Below are positions 23,283 through 30,910 of a DNA stretch of 37,196 bases, piece by piece. The stretch comes from an uncultured Eggerthella sp. (lineage in GTDB: Bacteria > Actinomycetota > Coriobacteriia > Coriobacteriales > Eggerthellaceae). The position numbers were made by a program, and so were the translations under genes. The DNA is taken from contig UQVJ01000008.1 of NCBI GenBank assembly GCA_900544455.1, positions 1-37,196 of the forward strand, in the 5' to 3' direction. The notes under the pieces are model-generated. The model was not told where the DNA came from. It saw nothing but the letters and a program-made list of their open reading frames with translations, and ran no database searches. How positions within the stretch are numbered: position 1 is the first letter of the stretch; the number at the start of each line of letters is the position of its first letter.

Positions 23283-24329
23283 ATGAATAACGCAATCCAA
23301 TCATTCAACCTGTCTGAGATTCCCGCCATCTTGGAAAGTCTCGGCCAGCCGCGCTTTCGCGCCAAGCAGCTCACCTCCTGGCTTTATCAGAGAGGTGCTC
23401 ATTCCTATGACGAAATGACCAACCTGCCTAAAGGGCTTCGAGAGGTTTTGGCAAACGAATACCCCTTAGTTGAGCCGCAAGTGGTTAACAAGCAGGTATC
23501 CAGCGATGGTACCCGAAAATATGTCTTCGAATACGCTGACGGCGCCAAGGTGGAAGCTGTTGGTATTCCCTCCTTCGACAAAATGGAGCGCAAAGACGAG
23601 CCTAAGCACCTTACCGTATGTTTCTCTACCCAGGCAGGGTGTGCCATGGGATGCGCTTTTTGCGCTACGGGGCACGAAGGGCTTACCCGCAACCTTTCTT
23701 CAGCTGAAATGATTTGTCAGATCACCGCTGTTCAAAACGATTTCGGCTGCCGTATCACAAATCTGGTTTCGATGGGGCAAGGCGAGCCATTTCAAAATTA
23801 TCAGGCAACCCTAGAAGCGCTTCGCTTTGCCAATGCAAAGGACGGCCTTGAAATCGGCGCCCGCCACATCACGGTATCAACATGCGGCATCATTCAGGGG
23901 ATCGAAAACCTCGCAAACGAACCTGAGCAGTTTACGTTAGCAGTATCCCTTCATTCGGCGCTGCAGGATGTTCGCAACCAAATCATGCCGCGCTGCAGCA
24001 ACATCCCCTTGCCTCACCTGAAAAAAGCGCTTCAGTCATATGTCGAAAAAACCAGTCGTCGCGTTAGCTTCGAGTATCTCCTCATTAAAGGGGTCACCGA
24101 TACAGAGGAAAATCTCGCAGCTCTTATCGATTTCTGCAACGGACTCCTGTGTCATGTCAATCTTCTCTCGGTTAACGAAGTTGAAGGAAGCCCCTACAAG
24201 CCAAGCTCCACCGCAACGCAGCAGCGTTGGGTTAGAGAGCTGAAAAGCGCGGGCAAGGAAGCAACCATCCGCAATTCGCGCGGAAGCGACATCGACGGAG
24301 CCTGCGGTCAGCTGAAAAATAAAATGTAA
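23283..24329 (+). CDS. rlmN: 23S rRNA (adenine2503-C2)-methyltransferase (also tRNA m2A37), RlmN
   Basis: The 348-residue radical SAM enzyme methylates C2 of A2503 in 23S rRNA and of A37 in some tRNAs. The [4Fe-4S]/SAM motif is GCAMGCAFCATG (Cys-x3-Cys-x2-Cys), with the SAM-binding SMGQGEP, ITVSTCGI and VSLHS segments. The C-terminal RGSDIDGACGQLKNK holds the methyl-carrying cysteine. Length is normal for the family. The open frame extends far upstream, but similarity begins at ATG 23283, which sits 7 nt after a TATAAT, implying a leaderless mRNA. It is followed by a palindromic element that also serves as terminator and is convergent with parB. Confidence 0.94.
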   Translation: MNNAIQSFNLSEIPAILESLGQPRFRAKQLTSWLYQRGAHSYDEMTNLPKGLREVLANEYPLVEPQVVNKQVSSDGTRKYVFEYADGAKVEAVGIPSFDKMERKDEPKHLTVCFSTQAGCAMGCAFCATGHEGLTRNLSSAEMICQITAVQNDFGCRITNLVSMGQGEPFQNYQATLEALRFANAKDGLEIGARHITVSTCGIIQGIENLANEPEQFTLAVSLHSALQDVRNQIMPRCSNIPLPHLKKALQSYVEKTSRRVSFEYLLIKGVTDTEENLAALIDFCNGLLCHVNLLSVNEVEGSPYKPSSTATQQRWVRELKSAGKEATIRNSRGSDIDGACGQLKNKM

Positions 24330-24335
24330 CGAACT

Positions 24336-24461
24336 GGGAAAATAGGGACGGTACCAGATTCCTACCAAACAAACAGGGCCTCGCTCGCGAATTTCATCGC
24401 AAGCGAGGCCCTTCCTCTATACGCTATAACAAAAGTGTCTGGTACCCGTCCCTATTTTCCC
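24336..24461. repeat. REP/MITE-like nested palindrome acting as bidirectional terminator
   Basis: The outer 23-24 nt arms (24336-24358 and 24438-24461) are inverted copies with a single inserted C; each contains AATAGGGACGG or its complement. Inside lies a second hairpin, GGGCCTCGCT (24376-24385) with AGCGAGGCCC (24402-24411), plus GCGA/TCGC in its loop, followed by a T-rich stretch. The element fills the gap between rlmN and parB stops almost exactly. The GGGAAAATAGGGAC-type end is reminiscent of REP sequences mobilised by RAYT transposases; no transposase is in the window. A genome-wide copy count would settle its nature. Confidence 0.7.
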
Positions 24462-24466
24462 GCCTG

Positions 24467-25750
24467 TTACGACTGGTCAGATGAGGACTCTGCGGATTCC
24501 TCGATAAGGTGAAGGATACGCTGAAGCTCTTCTTCGTCCTTGAATTGGATCTCGATTTTGTTCTTACCCTTAACCGTCTTAACTCGAACAGGAGCGGAAA
24601 GGAAGCGAGTAAGGCCCTTGGCTGCCTTCTTGAAGCTCTGAGGAGCAGGAACGCGCTTTGCAGCCGCCGAACCAACCTTTTCACGACCGTTCATCAGCCG
24701 GGCTAATGCTTCAGTTTCACGAACACTCAACTTTTCATTCTTGAGCTTTTCGGTAAGCTTCTTCCTGCCTTCCGCGTCATCAACGGAAAGAATGGCACGA
24801 GCGTGGCCAGCGGTGATCTTCTCCTCAAACAAAAGCTGCTGAGCTTCTTCGGGCAAATCAAGCAAACGAAGGGCGTTGGCAATGGTGGAACGCCCCTTTG
24901 AAACCGTTTGGGCAACCTCCGATTGCGTCATTCCCTTACGCTCCATAAGGCGCTTATACCCATAAGCCTCTTCAATGGGGTTAAGGTCTGATCGCTGGAT
25001 GTTCTCGATCAGAGCAAGCTCGAGAGCCTTGTCGTTGTCCGCCTCCCAGAAACGAACAGGAACCTCTTCCATTCCTAGGCTCTTGCAGGCTCGATAACGA
25101 CGCTCGCCTGCCAAAATCTGATATTGGTTTCCGATCTTGCGGACCAAAATAGGCTGAAGAAGGCCTTCTTTCTTGATAGACCCAGCAAGCTCCTCGATCT
25201 CACCCGGTTTGAAATTAGTACGAGGCTGATCGGGGTTGGGATGAATCAGATCAAGCTTGACCGTCGCCGTGAGTCCCTTGGAATCAAACGGCTTTTCTTC
25301 CTTCTTCGGCGCTTTCGCCGCAGGCTCGGCAACCGGCTCAACAGGCTTTCTCACCTGACGCTCCGCCGCCGACCGCGGCTTAGGAGCAGGAGTCCTCATC
25401 GAAACCGAACCAGCAGAGTTAAATGTTCCAGAACCGGCACGCATGACAGGCTTGCGCGCTTCGCGCGAAACAACCTTAGCGTTTTCGAGCGCGTCTTCGG
25501 AAATGTAGATATCAGAAGACGGATCAACGGGCTTCCCCGAAGAACGTTTAACGGTACGTTCCTGAAGAGCCTGATGAAGAACTCCAGCGGAATCCTGCTT
25601 CTTCTGAGTAGGTTCTTCGCTTAGCGGCTCAGACACACGCCTTTCCTGCTCTTTTGGAGCTTCAGGAGCGGAAGGCTTCTGGGTATAGGCAGGGCTATCG
25701 TCAAACAGGGCATTGAGGCCGCGCCCCAAGCCACTTTTCTGCTTAGCCAC
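24467..25750 (-). CDS. parB: Chromosome partitioning protein ParB
   Basis: The 427-residue CTP-dependent DNA clamp loads at parS and spreads to organise the origin region. The N-terminal GLGRGLNALF motif (about 7-16) stimulates ParA. A ~140-residue Pro/Lys/Glu-rich linker follows, much longer than usual. The CTPase domain has IHPNPDQPRTNF, the GERRYRA motif (216-222) and ENIQRSDLNPIEEA (249-262). The helix-turn-helix is TQSEVAQTVSKGRSTIANALRLL (~275-297), and a C-terminal dimerisation domain closes the protein. The likely start is GTG 25750, overlapping the end of parA by 8 bp with GAGGTGAT upstream; TTG 25756 is the alternative. Six parS sites in this window are its expected targets. Confidence 0.95.
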   Translation of the reverse strand: MAKQKSGLGRGLNALFDDSPAYTQKPSAPEAPKEQERRVSEPLSEEPTQKKQDSAGVLHQALQERTVKRSSGKPVDPSSDIYISEDALENAKVVSREARKPVMRAGSGTFNSAGSVSMRTPAPKPRSAAERQVRKPVEPVAEPAAKAPKKEEKPFDSKGLTATVKLDLIHPNPDQPRTNFKPGEIEELAGSIKKEGLLQPILVRKIGNQYQILAGERRYRACKSLGMEEVPVRFWEADNDKALELALIENIQRSDLNPIEEAYGYKRLMERKGMTQSEVAQTVSKGRSTIANALRLLDLPEEAQQLLFEEKITAGHARAILSVDDAEGRKKLTEKLKNEKLSVRETEALARLMNGREKVGSAAAKRVPAPQSFKKAAKGLTRFLSAPVRVKTVKGKNKIEIQFKDEEELQRILHLIEESAESSSDQS

Positions 25751-26804
25751 GAGCAATCACCTCTTTGGCAAGATCGTTGTAGGCAAGGGCCCCCTTGTTG
25801 TCGGGAGCATATTCGAGAATCGACTGTCCATAACTAGGAGCTTCAGACAGTTTAACGGTACGAGGAATCAGGGCCTCGAAGACCGCATCACCGAAGAACG
25901 AACGGACTTCATTAACCACCTGATTGGCAAGATTGGTGCGGGAATCATACATAGTAAGAACGATTCCGAAGATATCCAAGCTCGGATTCAGGATACTTTT
26001 GACACGTTTCATCGAATCAAGGAGTTTTGTCACACCTTCCAATGCGTAGAACTCGCACTGGATGGGAACTAGGAGCTTGTCCGCGGCAACCAAAGCATTA
26101 ATGGTGAGCAAGCCGAGAGAAGGCGGGCAATCGATAAGGATGTAGTCATAGCGGCCGCGCAGGCTACCGAGAGCATTCTTCAAACGATTCTCTCGCGCCA
26201 TCTCGTTCACCAATTCGACCTCTGCGCCAGCCAGGCTGATCGTAGAGGGCAGAACATCAACGCCTTCGGCAACACAAGAAAGAATCACTTCTTCAACGGG
26301 CGTTTCACCAAGCAATACGTTGTAAACACACCCATCAAGAGCTCGTTTGTCAATGCCGTAACCACTTGTTGCGTTACCTTGTGGGTCGAGGTCAACCAAA
26401 AGAACTTCTTTGCCCATAGAGCCTAAAGCAGCTGCGAGATTCACCGCGGTAGTTGACTTACCGACGCCGCCTTTCTGGTTGATGATAGCGAGAATCTTTG
26501 TCTGCCCTATCGCATGAGCCACTTTCGGCTTGTCGCGGAAGGAGACGAAAGTGCGAATACCGTCATCCTCTTCATCTTCAGCTTCAGCAACGTCTTCCAC
26601 AGAAGCAGGTATCGTTTCCTGACCGGTTTCCTCTACAGCTTCTTCATGCTCGGAGGTTCGTTCAACCACCTCTGCATGTTCATTGATTTCGTCATAGCTG
26701 CTCTGAAGAACCTCTTCTTTGATCTCTTCAGGGTTCTGACTGCGCTCAGTCACGGAAGTCACGGGAACATTTTTTGCTTTTTTTCGACTACCGAACAGCC
26801 CCAC
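25743..26804 (-). CDS. parA: Chromosome partitioning ATPase ParA (Soj)
   Basis: A 353-residue ParA/MinD-type P-loop ATPase. The deviant Walker A is INQKGGVGKSTTAVNLAAAL (KGGVGKS ~111-117), followed by LLVDLDPQGNATSGYG and IDCPPSLGLLTINAL. The C-terminal part has FGIVLTMYDSRTNL and the basic DNA-binding region. An acidic, probably disordered N-terminal extension of about 100 residues (many Glu, Asp) precedes the ATPase and is absent from typical Soj. I chose GTG 26804 (AGAGAGGAGAG upstream), as the longer TTG frame starts inside the upstream palindrome. It overlaps parB. With ParB it separates sister origins. A 34-bp palindrome containing parS lies ~70 bp upstream and may allow ParB feedback on the operon. 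Confidence 0.95.
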   Translation of the reverse strand: MGLFGSRKKAKNVPVTSVTERSQNPEEIKEEVLQSSYDEINEHAEVVERTSEHEEAVEETGQETIPASVEDVAEAEDEEDDGIRTFVSFRDKPKVAHAIGQTKILAIINQKGGVGKSTTAVNLAAALGSMGKEVLLVDLDPQGNATSGYGIDKRALDGCVYNVLLGETPVEEVILSCVAEGVDVLPSTISLAGAEVELVNEMARENRLKNALGSLRGRYDYILIDCPPSLGLLTINALVAADKLLVPIQCEFYALEGVTKLLDSMKRVKSILNPSLDIFGIVLTMYDSRTNLANQVVNEVRSFFGDAVFEALIPRTVKLSEAPSYGQSILEYAPDNKGALAYNDLAKEVIARG

Positions 26805-26872
26805 GAGCTCTCCTCTCTTTTTGCCTACCAGACAAACTTTTGCTTCACCTGAATACCCACAATAGGTAAGCA

Positions 26873-26906
26873 AATGTTTGCTGTTTCACGTGAAACAGCA
26901 AACATT
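26873..26906. promoter_or_regulatory. parS site 5 (perfect) within a 34-bp perfect palindrome upstream of parA
   Basis: The 16-bp core TGTTTCACGTGAAACA is at 26882-26897 and the symmetry extends nine further bases on each side without a mismatch. It is the most symmetrical parS here. The rest of the parA-rsmG gap (26907-27337) contains no gene or clear signal that I can support; it is A-rich in places. Confidence 0.95.
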
Positions 26907-27337
26907 AAAAACAACAAAGCGCCCACCACCCCATCAAAAAAGACAGGCTCGGCACCATACAGCAAAACCAGCGAAACACGACTCCGTTTGACGGGCGGCA
27001 TAATGGGACAACCCAAAAGCGGGGCAAAACGCCCTTATGTTTCGGTTATTCGATAATACCCTTGCCATACCCATTAGAGAATAGAAAGGCATACGGTTTT
27101 TCCCGAAGCACCGCATTTCCATTCCCAAATAGCAATCCCTCAGACACCACCCACTCAGAGCAGACGAACAAAAAGGGCGCCCTCAAAAAAAACAAAGCCA
27201 TGTAAAGCCGCACAACAGCCAAACACCAACCAGGTCGACTAGAGACTCGAATCAACAAAAACAGCCCCTTACAAAGAATCTCGATGGCCTTTCAGCTTAG
27301 CAAGCTTCGCCCCGAAGGTCTTAGGGTCCCGAAAGAA

Positions 27338-27373
27338 CAAAAAATTCCTTGGAACAATTCCAAGGACTTTTTC
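27338..27373. terminator. Terminator downstream of rsmG
   Basis: TCCTTGGAA (27346-27354) pairs with TTCCAAGGA (27358-27366) around a 3-nt loop. On the minus strand it is followed by a T run (27345-27338), ending the rpmH-to-rsmG transcript; there is also a T run on the plus strand. Confidence 0.88.
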
Positions 27374-28054
27374 TTAAAATGGTTTCTTTTGAGCCATGCC
27401 GACTCTTCGTGGAAGCTTCATCGAAGGATTGCATCGTTTTTTAAACACGATGATGGCTCGACTCGTCTCCCCATCGGAAAGAGTGAAGCCTCTCGAGGAA
27501 ACGAACTCCATTCCTAATTTACGGGCGACAGCCTGAGCATGCTCGAGCTCTTCGGATTCATTGTGAGTCTTGTAACACACCAAGCTTCCGCCTTTTGCCA
27601 ACAAGGGCGATGCAAGCTCGAGCAATGAAGCCAAAGAGGAAAGTGCGCGGGCGGTAATCAGCGAGAAACGGTTAGGCTGCTGCAACGCAAGATCCTCAAT
27701 GCGTCCATGATAGGTTGAGACAATGTCGTCAATGCCAAGCTCAGCGGCGAACGAATCAAGAGCGCGCGTCTTTTTCCCAACAGAATCAGCAAGAAGGGTT
27801 TCCCTCCCCGTCATGATCGCCAAAGGAATTCCAGGGAATCCAGCACCAGAGCCCATGTCAAGATAAGGGCCCGCCATCGCCTCCTGAACCTCTGGGAGAC
27901 CCGCGAGCGAATCTTCGACATGCAGAATCTGGGCAGACTCCCAATCAACGATTCGGGTAAGATTCGTTACCTTGTTTTCCTCGATAACCAATTCGAGATG
28001 CTTATCGAGTAGCTCCCTTTGCTTTTTATTAGGCACATGCAGTTCGGCACTCAT
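27374..28054 (-). CDS. rsmG: 16S rRNA (guanine527-N7)-methyltransferase RsmG
   Basis: The 226-residue SAM-dependent methyltransferase modifies G527 of 16S rRNA. The N-terminal helical part has VTNLTRI and HVEDSLAGL (usual HxxDSL motif). The SAM site is YLDMGSGAGFPGIPLAI, followed by DSVGKKTRALDSFAAELG, ARALSSLASLLELASPLLAKGG and CYKT. The ATG at 28054 has AGGGAT upstream and begins 8 nt after khpB. About 20 C-terminal residues (basic, KLPRRVGMAQKKPF) extend beyond the usual end. The position beside khpB-yidC is the standard origin-proximal order in Actinomycetota and Firmicutes. Confidence 0.95.
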   Translation of the reverse strand: MSAELHVPNKKQRELLDKHLELVIEENKVTNLTRIVDWESAQILHVEDSLAGLPEVQEAMAGPYLDMGSGAGFPGIPLAIMTGRETLLADSVGKKTRALDSFAAELGIDDIVSTYHGRIEDLALQQPNRFSLITARALSSLASLLELASPLLAKGGSLVCYKTHNESEELEHAQAVARKLGMEFVSSRGFTLSDGETSRAIIVFKKRCNPSMKLPRRVGMAQKKPF

Positions 28055-28062
28055 GAGGATCC

Positions 28063-28596
28063 CTAGCGTGGGCTTACCACAACACGGCGAGCACGACCCT
28101 CACCCTCGGACATAGTCTCGACACGGTCGTCACCACGCAGGGCAATATGCACGATACGACGCTCATAGGGAGTCATAGGACGGAGCTTGATGCTGCGATC
28201 CTGATCTACCGCCTTATCAGCCGCATTCAAAGCAATATCCTCAATTTTCTGGCGCTGACGGGCCTTGTAGCCCTCAACATCAACCACGATAGGATAGCGA
28301 TGCCCAACGATACGAGACGTGATAGACGAAATAAGGAACTGCAACGAATCAAGCGTGCGACCATGACGGCCGATCAAAACAGCCAAATCATCACCGGTGA
28401 TGTCGAGGATAAGCTCACCTTCGTCACCTTCGTACTCTTCGATGGTCACTTCCCCGACATTGAAATACTTCAAGATATCCTGAATGGCCTCGATAGCCGT
28501 ATCAGCAATCCTATCCACTTCCTCTTCGGAGTACTGACCCTCACCCTCGTATTCTTGAGATGAGGACTCGTCCTGAACCATGTTCTCTTCTTCCAT
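28063..28596 (-). CDS. khpB: RNA-binding protein KhpB (Jag/EloR), KH and R3H domains
   Basis: The 177-residue protein has an acidic N-terminus and a KH domain with the GxxG-type loop LIGRHGRTLDSLQFLIS (~93-109). The C-terminal R3H domain contains KLRPMTPYERRIVHIALRGDDRV (R-x3-H motif). The family binds RNA and, in several Gram-positives, controls cell elongation together with KhpA. The long Jag-N domain of Firmicutes homologues is missing, as in other Actinomycetota. ATG 28596 has AAGGAG seven nt upstream. It lies between yidC and rsmG; a 31-nt hairpin separates it from yidC. Confidence 0.93.
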   Translation of the reverse strand: MEEENMVQDESSSQEYEGEGQYSEEEVDRIADTAIEAIQDILKYFNVGEVTIEEYEGDEGELILDITGDDLAVLIGRHGRTLDSLQFLISSITSRIVGHRYPIVVDVEGYKARQRQKIEDIALNAADKAVDQDRSIKLRPMTPYERRIVHIALRGDDRVETMSEGEGRARRVVVSPR

Positions 28597-28618
28597 TGAA
28601 AACTCCTTACATTCAAAT

Positions 28619-28649
28619 CTCCCCTCCGCGGTAGAACCACGAAGGGGAG
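28619..28649. promoter_or_regulatory. Hairpin between yidC and khpB
   Basis: CTCCCCT (28619-28625) pairs with AGGGGAG (28643-28649), with an inner GG/CC pairing. There is no T run on the minus strand. It is probably a processing or stabilising stem inside the operon rather than a terminator. Confidence 0.45.
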
Positions 28650-28677
28650 GAGACGGCGAAAAATATGTGAAGTAGCG

Positions 28678-29451
28678 TTACTTGCTCTTCTTGCGAGGAC
28701 GGGCCTTCTTTTCCTTGCGAACCACGTTTACTTCCACAGGCTTAACTTCAACCTTTTCGGCTTCGATTTCTTCGTCCTTATGCTTCATAACCTTAGTAGA
28801 GATTACCTGCTGCAAAACACCGAATACGGAAGACGTTGCCCAGAACAGCAAAACACCAGTAGGAGAACCCCAGCCAAGCCACAACATGAACAGGGACATG
28901 ATGCCCATCATAATCATGGTCTGAGTCTTCTGGGGACTGTTCGTGCCCATCTGCTGAAGCAGGGAGGGCAGGAAGGTGCAGAATGCAAACAGAAGAAGCA
29001 GGATGCCGTAGGGCAAGAACTCCAGGAAGCCCTGTCCAAACATCGCGGAAGGCGAAGAAAGCAACGAGGGCAGAACATTGTAGAAGGAGTAGGTCATGCC
29101 TTCGGTACGGGAGCCCATTTCCTGCAGCACCTGAAACAGGGCAACGAAAATAGGCATCTGAAGGAACAGGGGCAAGCAACCAGTAATAGGGTTGAAGCCG
29201 ATCTCTGCGTAGACCTTCTGCATTTCCTCAGCCTGACGCTGCTGATCGTCAGCGTACTTTTCCTGGATCTCCTGAATGCGAGGAGTGAACTGCTGCATTC
29301 GATACGAAGAGCGGATCTGCTTCTGCATAAGGGGGAACAGGATAAGACGGAGAATAAGCGTTACGATGATGATCGCCAAACCCCAGTCGGCAACGAAGCC
29401 ATACATGGCATCGATGCACCAGAATATGGCGTCTTTAAACGCGTCCCACAT
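28678..29451 (-). CDS. yidC: Membrane protein insertase YidC (Oxa1 family)
   Basis: The 257-residue insertase is of the short Gram-positive type, without the large periplasmic domain. It has about five membrane segments. The first carries the conserved groove arginine in IIVTLILRLILFPLMQKQ (Arg35). A cytoplasmic helical hairpin (IQEIQEKYADDQQRQAEEMQKVYAEIGFNP) follows, then GCLPLFLQMPIFVALF. The tail is Lys/Arg-rich (RKEKKARPRKKSK), as expected for ribosome contact. It inserts membrane proteins alone or with SecYEG. ATG 29451 has AAAGGT upstream. It sits 35 nt after yidD. Confidence 0.95.
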   Translation of the reverse strand: MWDAFKDAIFWCIDAMYGFVADWGLAIIIVTLILRLILFPLMQKQIRSSYRMQQFTPRIQEIQEKYADDQQRQAEEMQKVYAEIGFNPITGCLPLFLQMPIFVALFQVLQEMGSRTEGMTYSFYNVLPSLLSSPSAMFGQGFLEFLPYGILLLLFAFCTFLPSLLQQMGTNSPQKTQTMIMMGIMSLFMLWLGWGSPTGVLLFWATSSVFGVLQQVISTKVMKHKDEEIEAEKVEVKPVEVNVVRKEKKARPRKKSK

Positions 29452-29486
29452 GTGTACCTTTGTCCTCTCGGTTCGGGGGTTGATTA

Positions 29487-29747
29487 CTAAAGATGAAAGG
29501 TATCCGGCACGGGGTCATACCCGCGGCCTCCACCTGGTCTGCAGCGTAAAATACGCTTGCATGTGAGATACAGACCTTTAAGGAAACCGAATCGCTGAAC
29601 CGCGACAAGCCCATATTCCGAACAAGTGGGAATGAACCGACAGGTTGCGGGGAGCAGAGGCGATATAGCAAGGCGGTAGAACTTGATCGTCAACAACAGA
29701 AGTCCCTTGGGGATAGCTGATATTTTCGACCAAAGTTTCAAGACCAA
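29487..29747 (-). CDS. yidD: Membrane protein insertion efficiency factor YidD
   Basis: The 86-residue protein has the family core [36 protein letters not shown], then [24 protein letters not shown], with the conserved cysteines in CRF-PTCS and LRCRP. It is a small membrane-associated protein that aids YidC-dependent insertion. The start is TTG 29747, whose ribosome binding site (TAAGG) overlaps the rnpA stop codon; a second in-frame TTG two codons later is possible. The 9-nt gap to rnpA suggests translational coupling. Confidence 0.93.
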   Translation of the reverse strand: MVLKLWSKISAIPKGLLLLTIKFYRLAISPLLPATCRFIPTCSEYGLVAVQRFGFLKGLYLTCKRILRCRPGGGRGYDPVPDTFHL

Positions 29748-29756
29748 AAACTTGCC

Positions 29757-30080
29757 TTAATACGATTCCATGATCTTCCTGCATGCTGAAACCAGCTTCT
29801 GATATTCAACGCGCGTTGTTTTCCTGTTAGCCATGAAAATGACATTTAACTCCGGCCAAGGGCCACCGATGTCGTGGCAAACAGCACGCAGGCGGCGCTT
29901 CGCTGAGTTGCGCCACACCGCGTTGCCGTTCTTCTTGCCCGCTATAAAAGCAACACGGCCACTAGGGCCGTGTTGGGTATCTCCCCGGTACACGATCATA
30001 GTTACGCAGGGAGTTGCATGTCTTTTTCCGTGCGAGAACAGGTAGGAGATCTCAGTGCTGGATTTGATGGTTCCTAACAC
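29757..30080 (-). CDS. rnpA: Ribonuclease P protein component
   Basis: The 107-residue protein subunit of RNase P matures the 5' ends of tRNAs with the catalytic RNA. It has the family start TIKSSTEISYLFSHGKR, GRVAFIAGKKNGNAVWRNSAKRRLRAVC with the RNR basic helix (57-65), and a C-terminal NRKTTRVEYQKLVSACRKIM. The usual KAVxRNRxKR is here NAVWRNSAKRR. Start GTG 30080; the ribosome binding site is weak (GTGAGAA). It lies 18 nt after rpmH and is presumably co-transcribed from the rpmH promoter. Confidence 0.94.
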   Translation of the reverse strand: MLGTIKSSTEISYLFSHGKRHATPCVTMIVYRGDTQHGPSGRVAFIAGKKNGNAVWRNSAKRRLRAVCHDIGGPWPELNVIFMANRKTTRVEYQKLVSACRKIMESY

Positions 30081-30098
30081 GGTTTCTCACAAGGAAAG

Positions 30099-30233
30099 TT
30101 AGGCACAGAGACGCTTGCGGCCCTTTGCACGGCGAGCAGAGAGAACGGCGCGGCCGCTCTTGGTAGCCATACGTGCACGGAAGCCGTGGGTCTTTGCGCG
30201 CTTGCGGGTGTTCGGTTGATAGGTGCGCTTCAT
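30099..30233 (-). CDS. rpmH: 50S ribosomal protein L34
   Basis: A 44-residue, highly basic protein reading [20 protein letters not shown] and continuing with [24 protein letters not shown]. This is the full L34 sequence pattern. ATG 30233 follows AAAGGA at 7 nt. It is the first gene of the leftward rpmH-rnpA-yidD-yidC-khpB-rsmG operon and has a near-consensus promoter directly upstream. Its place next to the origin is near-universal in bacteria. Confidence 0.97.
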   Translation of the reverse strand: MKRTYQPNTRKRAKTHGFRARMATKSGRAVLSARRAKGRKRLCA

Positions 30234-30266
30234 TACTTTTCCTTTCAGATTTACAGTAACCTCGAA

Positions 30267-30294
30267 ATTATACGATGAAGAAGCTGCGCGTCAA
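30267..30294 (-). promoter_or_regulatory. Promoter of the rpmH operon
   Basis: On the minus strand TTGACG (30294-30289) and TATAAT (30272-30267) are separated by 16 nt, a strong sigma-70-type promoter. Transcription would start ~27 nt before the rpmH ATG. Confidence 0.88.
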
Positions 30295-30364
30295 CAATAA
30301 AGAAGGAAGACAAGTACCCTATTTAGCGGGTCACCACAGAATGCACACGCAAATAACGACGATG

Positions 30365-30874
30365 CTACGCCCTGCTAAGGATATTCAGCTCGACGTTATC
30401 AAGGATATGCCCCTGTAAAGCCCAGTGAAACTCGTTGAAATAGAAGCCAGGCTGAAGGTCCATCTCGCAATCAAGCGCATACACCGTAAGTGTATAGCGG
30501 TGATCCTTGTCGGGCGGACACGGTCCAATATAGCCGCGAATTACCATTTCGCTTGTTTCCTCGGCGCGGGATAAGCAGCTGTTCGACCCCTGCACGAAGC
30601 CGAATTCACCACTGTGACTGGCGTTTTCGGGAATCAAAGTAGTGTCAGGGCTTATCCCGCATGCAGCCCAGTGAATCCAAGCAAAACCGCATACGGGAAT
30701 GGAATCGTAGTCAACGAACGAAAGAGCAAGGGACTTAGCCCCCTCCGGCACGCCTGAAACCTCAATGGGAAACGAACAAATGTTGTTGCCATCGCGGCGC
30801 AGCTCCGGAGACGAAAATTTTCCAAAACGATCGGGCAGCATGCCGTTTTCGTCCAATGGGATAGCGATCTTCAT
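30365..30874 (-). CDS. YbhB/YbcL family protein (phosphatidylethanolamine-binding protein fold)
   Basis: The 169-residue protein has the PEBP signatures: FSSPEL near the N-terminus, SLALSFVDYDSIP (Asp55 and Asp57), FAWIHWAACGI (His68), and GYIGPCPPDKDHRYTLTVYALD (115-136, with the GPCPP-x-H anion-pocket motif, His125). Bacterial members have no settled role; the fold binds phosphorylated or acidic ligands. No signal peptide, so cytoplasmic. ATG 30874 has GAGGTGG ten nt upstream. It lies between the rpmH operon and the left DnaA-box cluster and reads leftward; its expression and position next to the origin may be incidental. Confidence 0.88.
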   Translation of the reverse strand: MKIAIPLDENGMLPDRFGKFSSPELRRDGNNICSFPIEVSGVPEGAKSLALSFVDYDSIPVCGFAWIHWAACGISPDTTLIPENASHSGEFGFVQGSNSCLSRAEETSEMVIRGYIGPCPPDKDHRYTLTVYALDCEMDLQPGFYFNEFHWALQGHILDNVELNILSRA

Positions 30875-30910
30875 AGTTTGTCCACCTCACCTTTCCCCAA
30901 GGAAAGCAAC

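Noticed and set aside
25440..25475. parS-like sequence inside parB (TGTTTCGCGCGAAGCG on the minus strand)
   Set aside because: Four mismatches to the 16-bp consensus, including the central CACGTG, so probably chance.
25124..25624. Long plus-strand frame opposite parB (also similar frames opposite the large membrane protein, dinG and dnaA)
   Set aside because: These are shadow frames created by codon bias of genuine genes; products are Arg/Ser-rich without motifs or ribosome binding sites.
26907..27337. Small open frames in the parA-rsmG gap
   Set aside because: All are under 80 codons, without ribosome binding sites, motifs or signal-peptide patterns; treated as non-coding.
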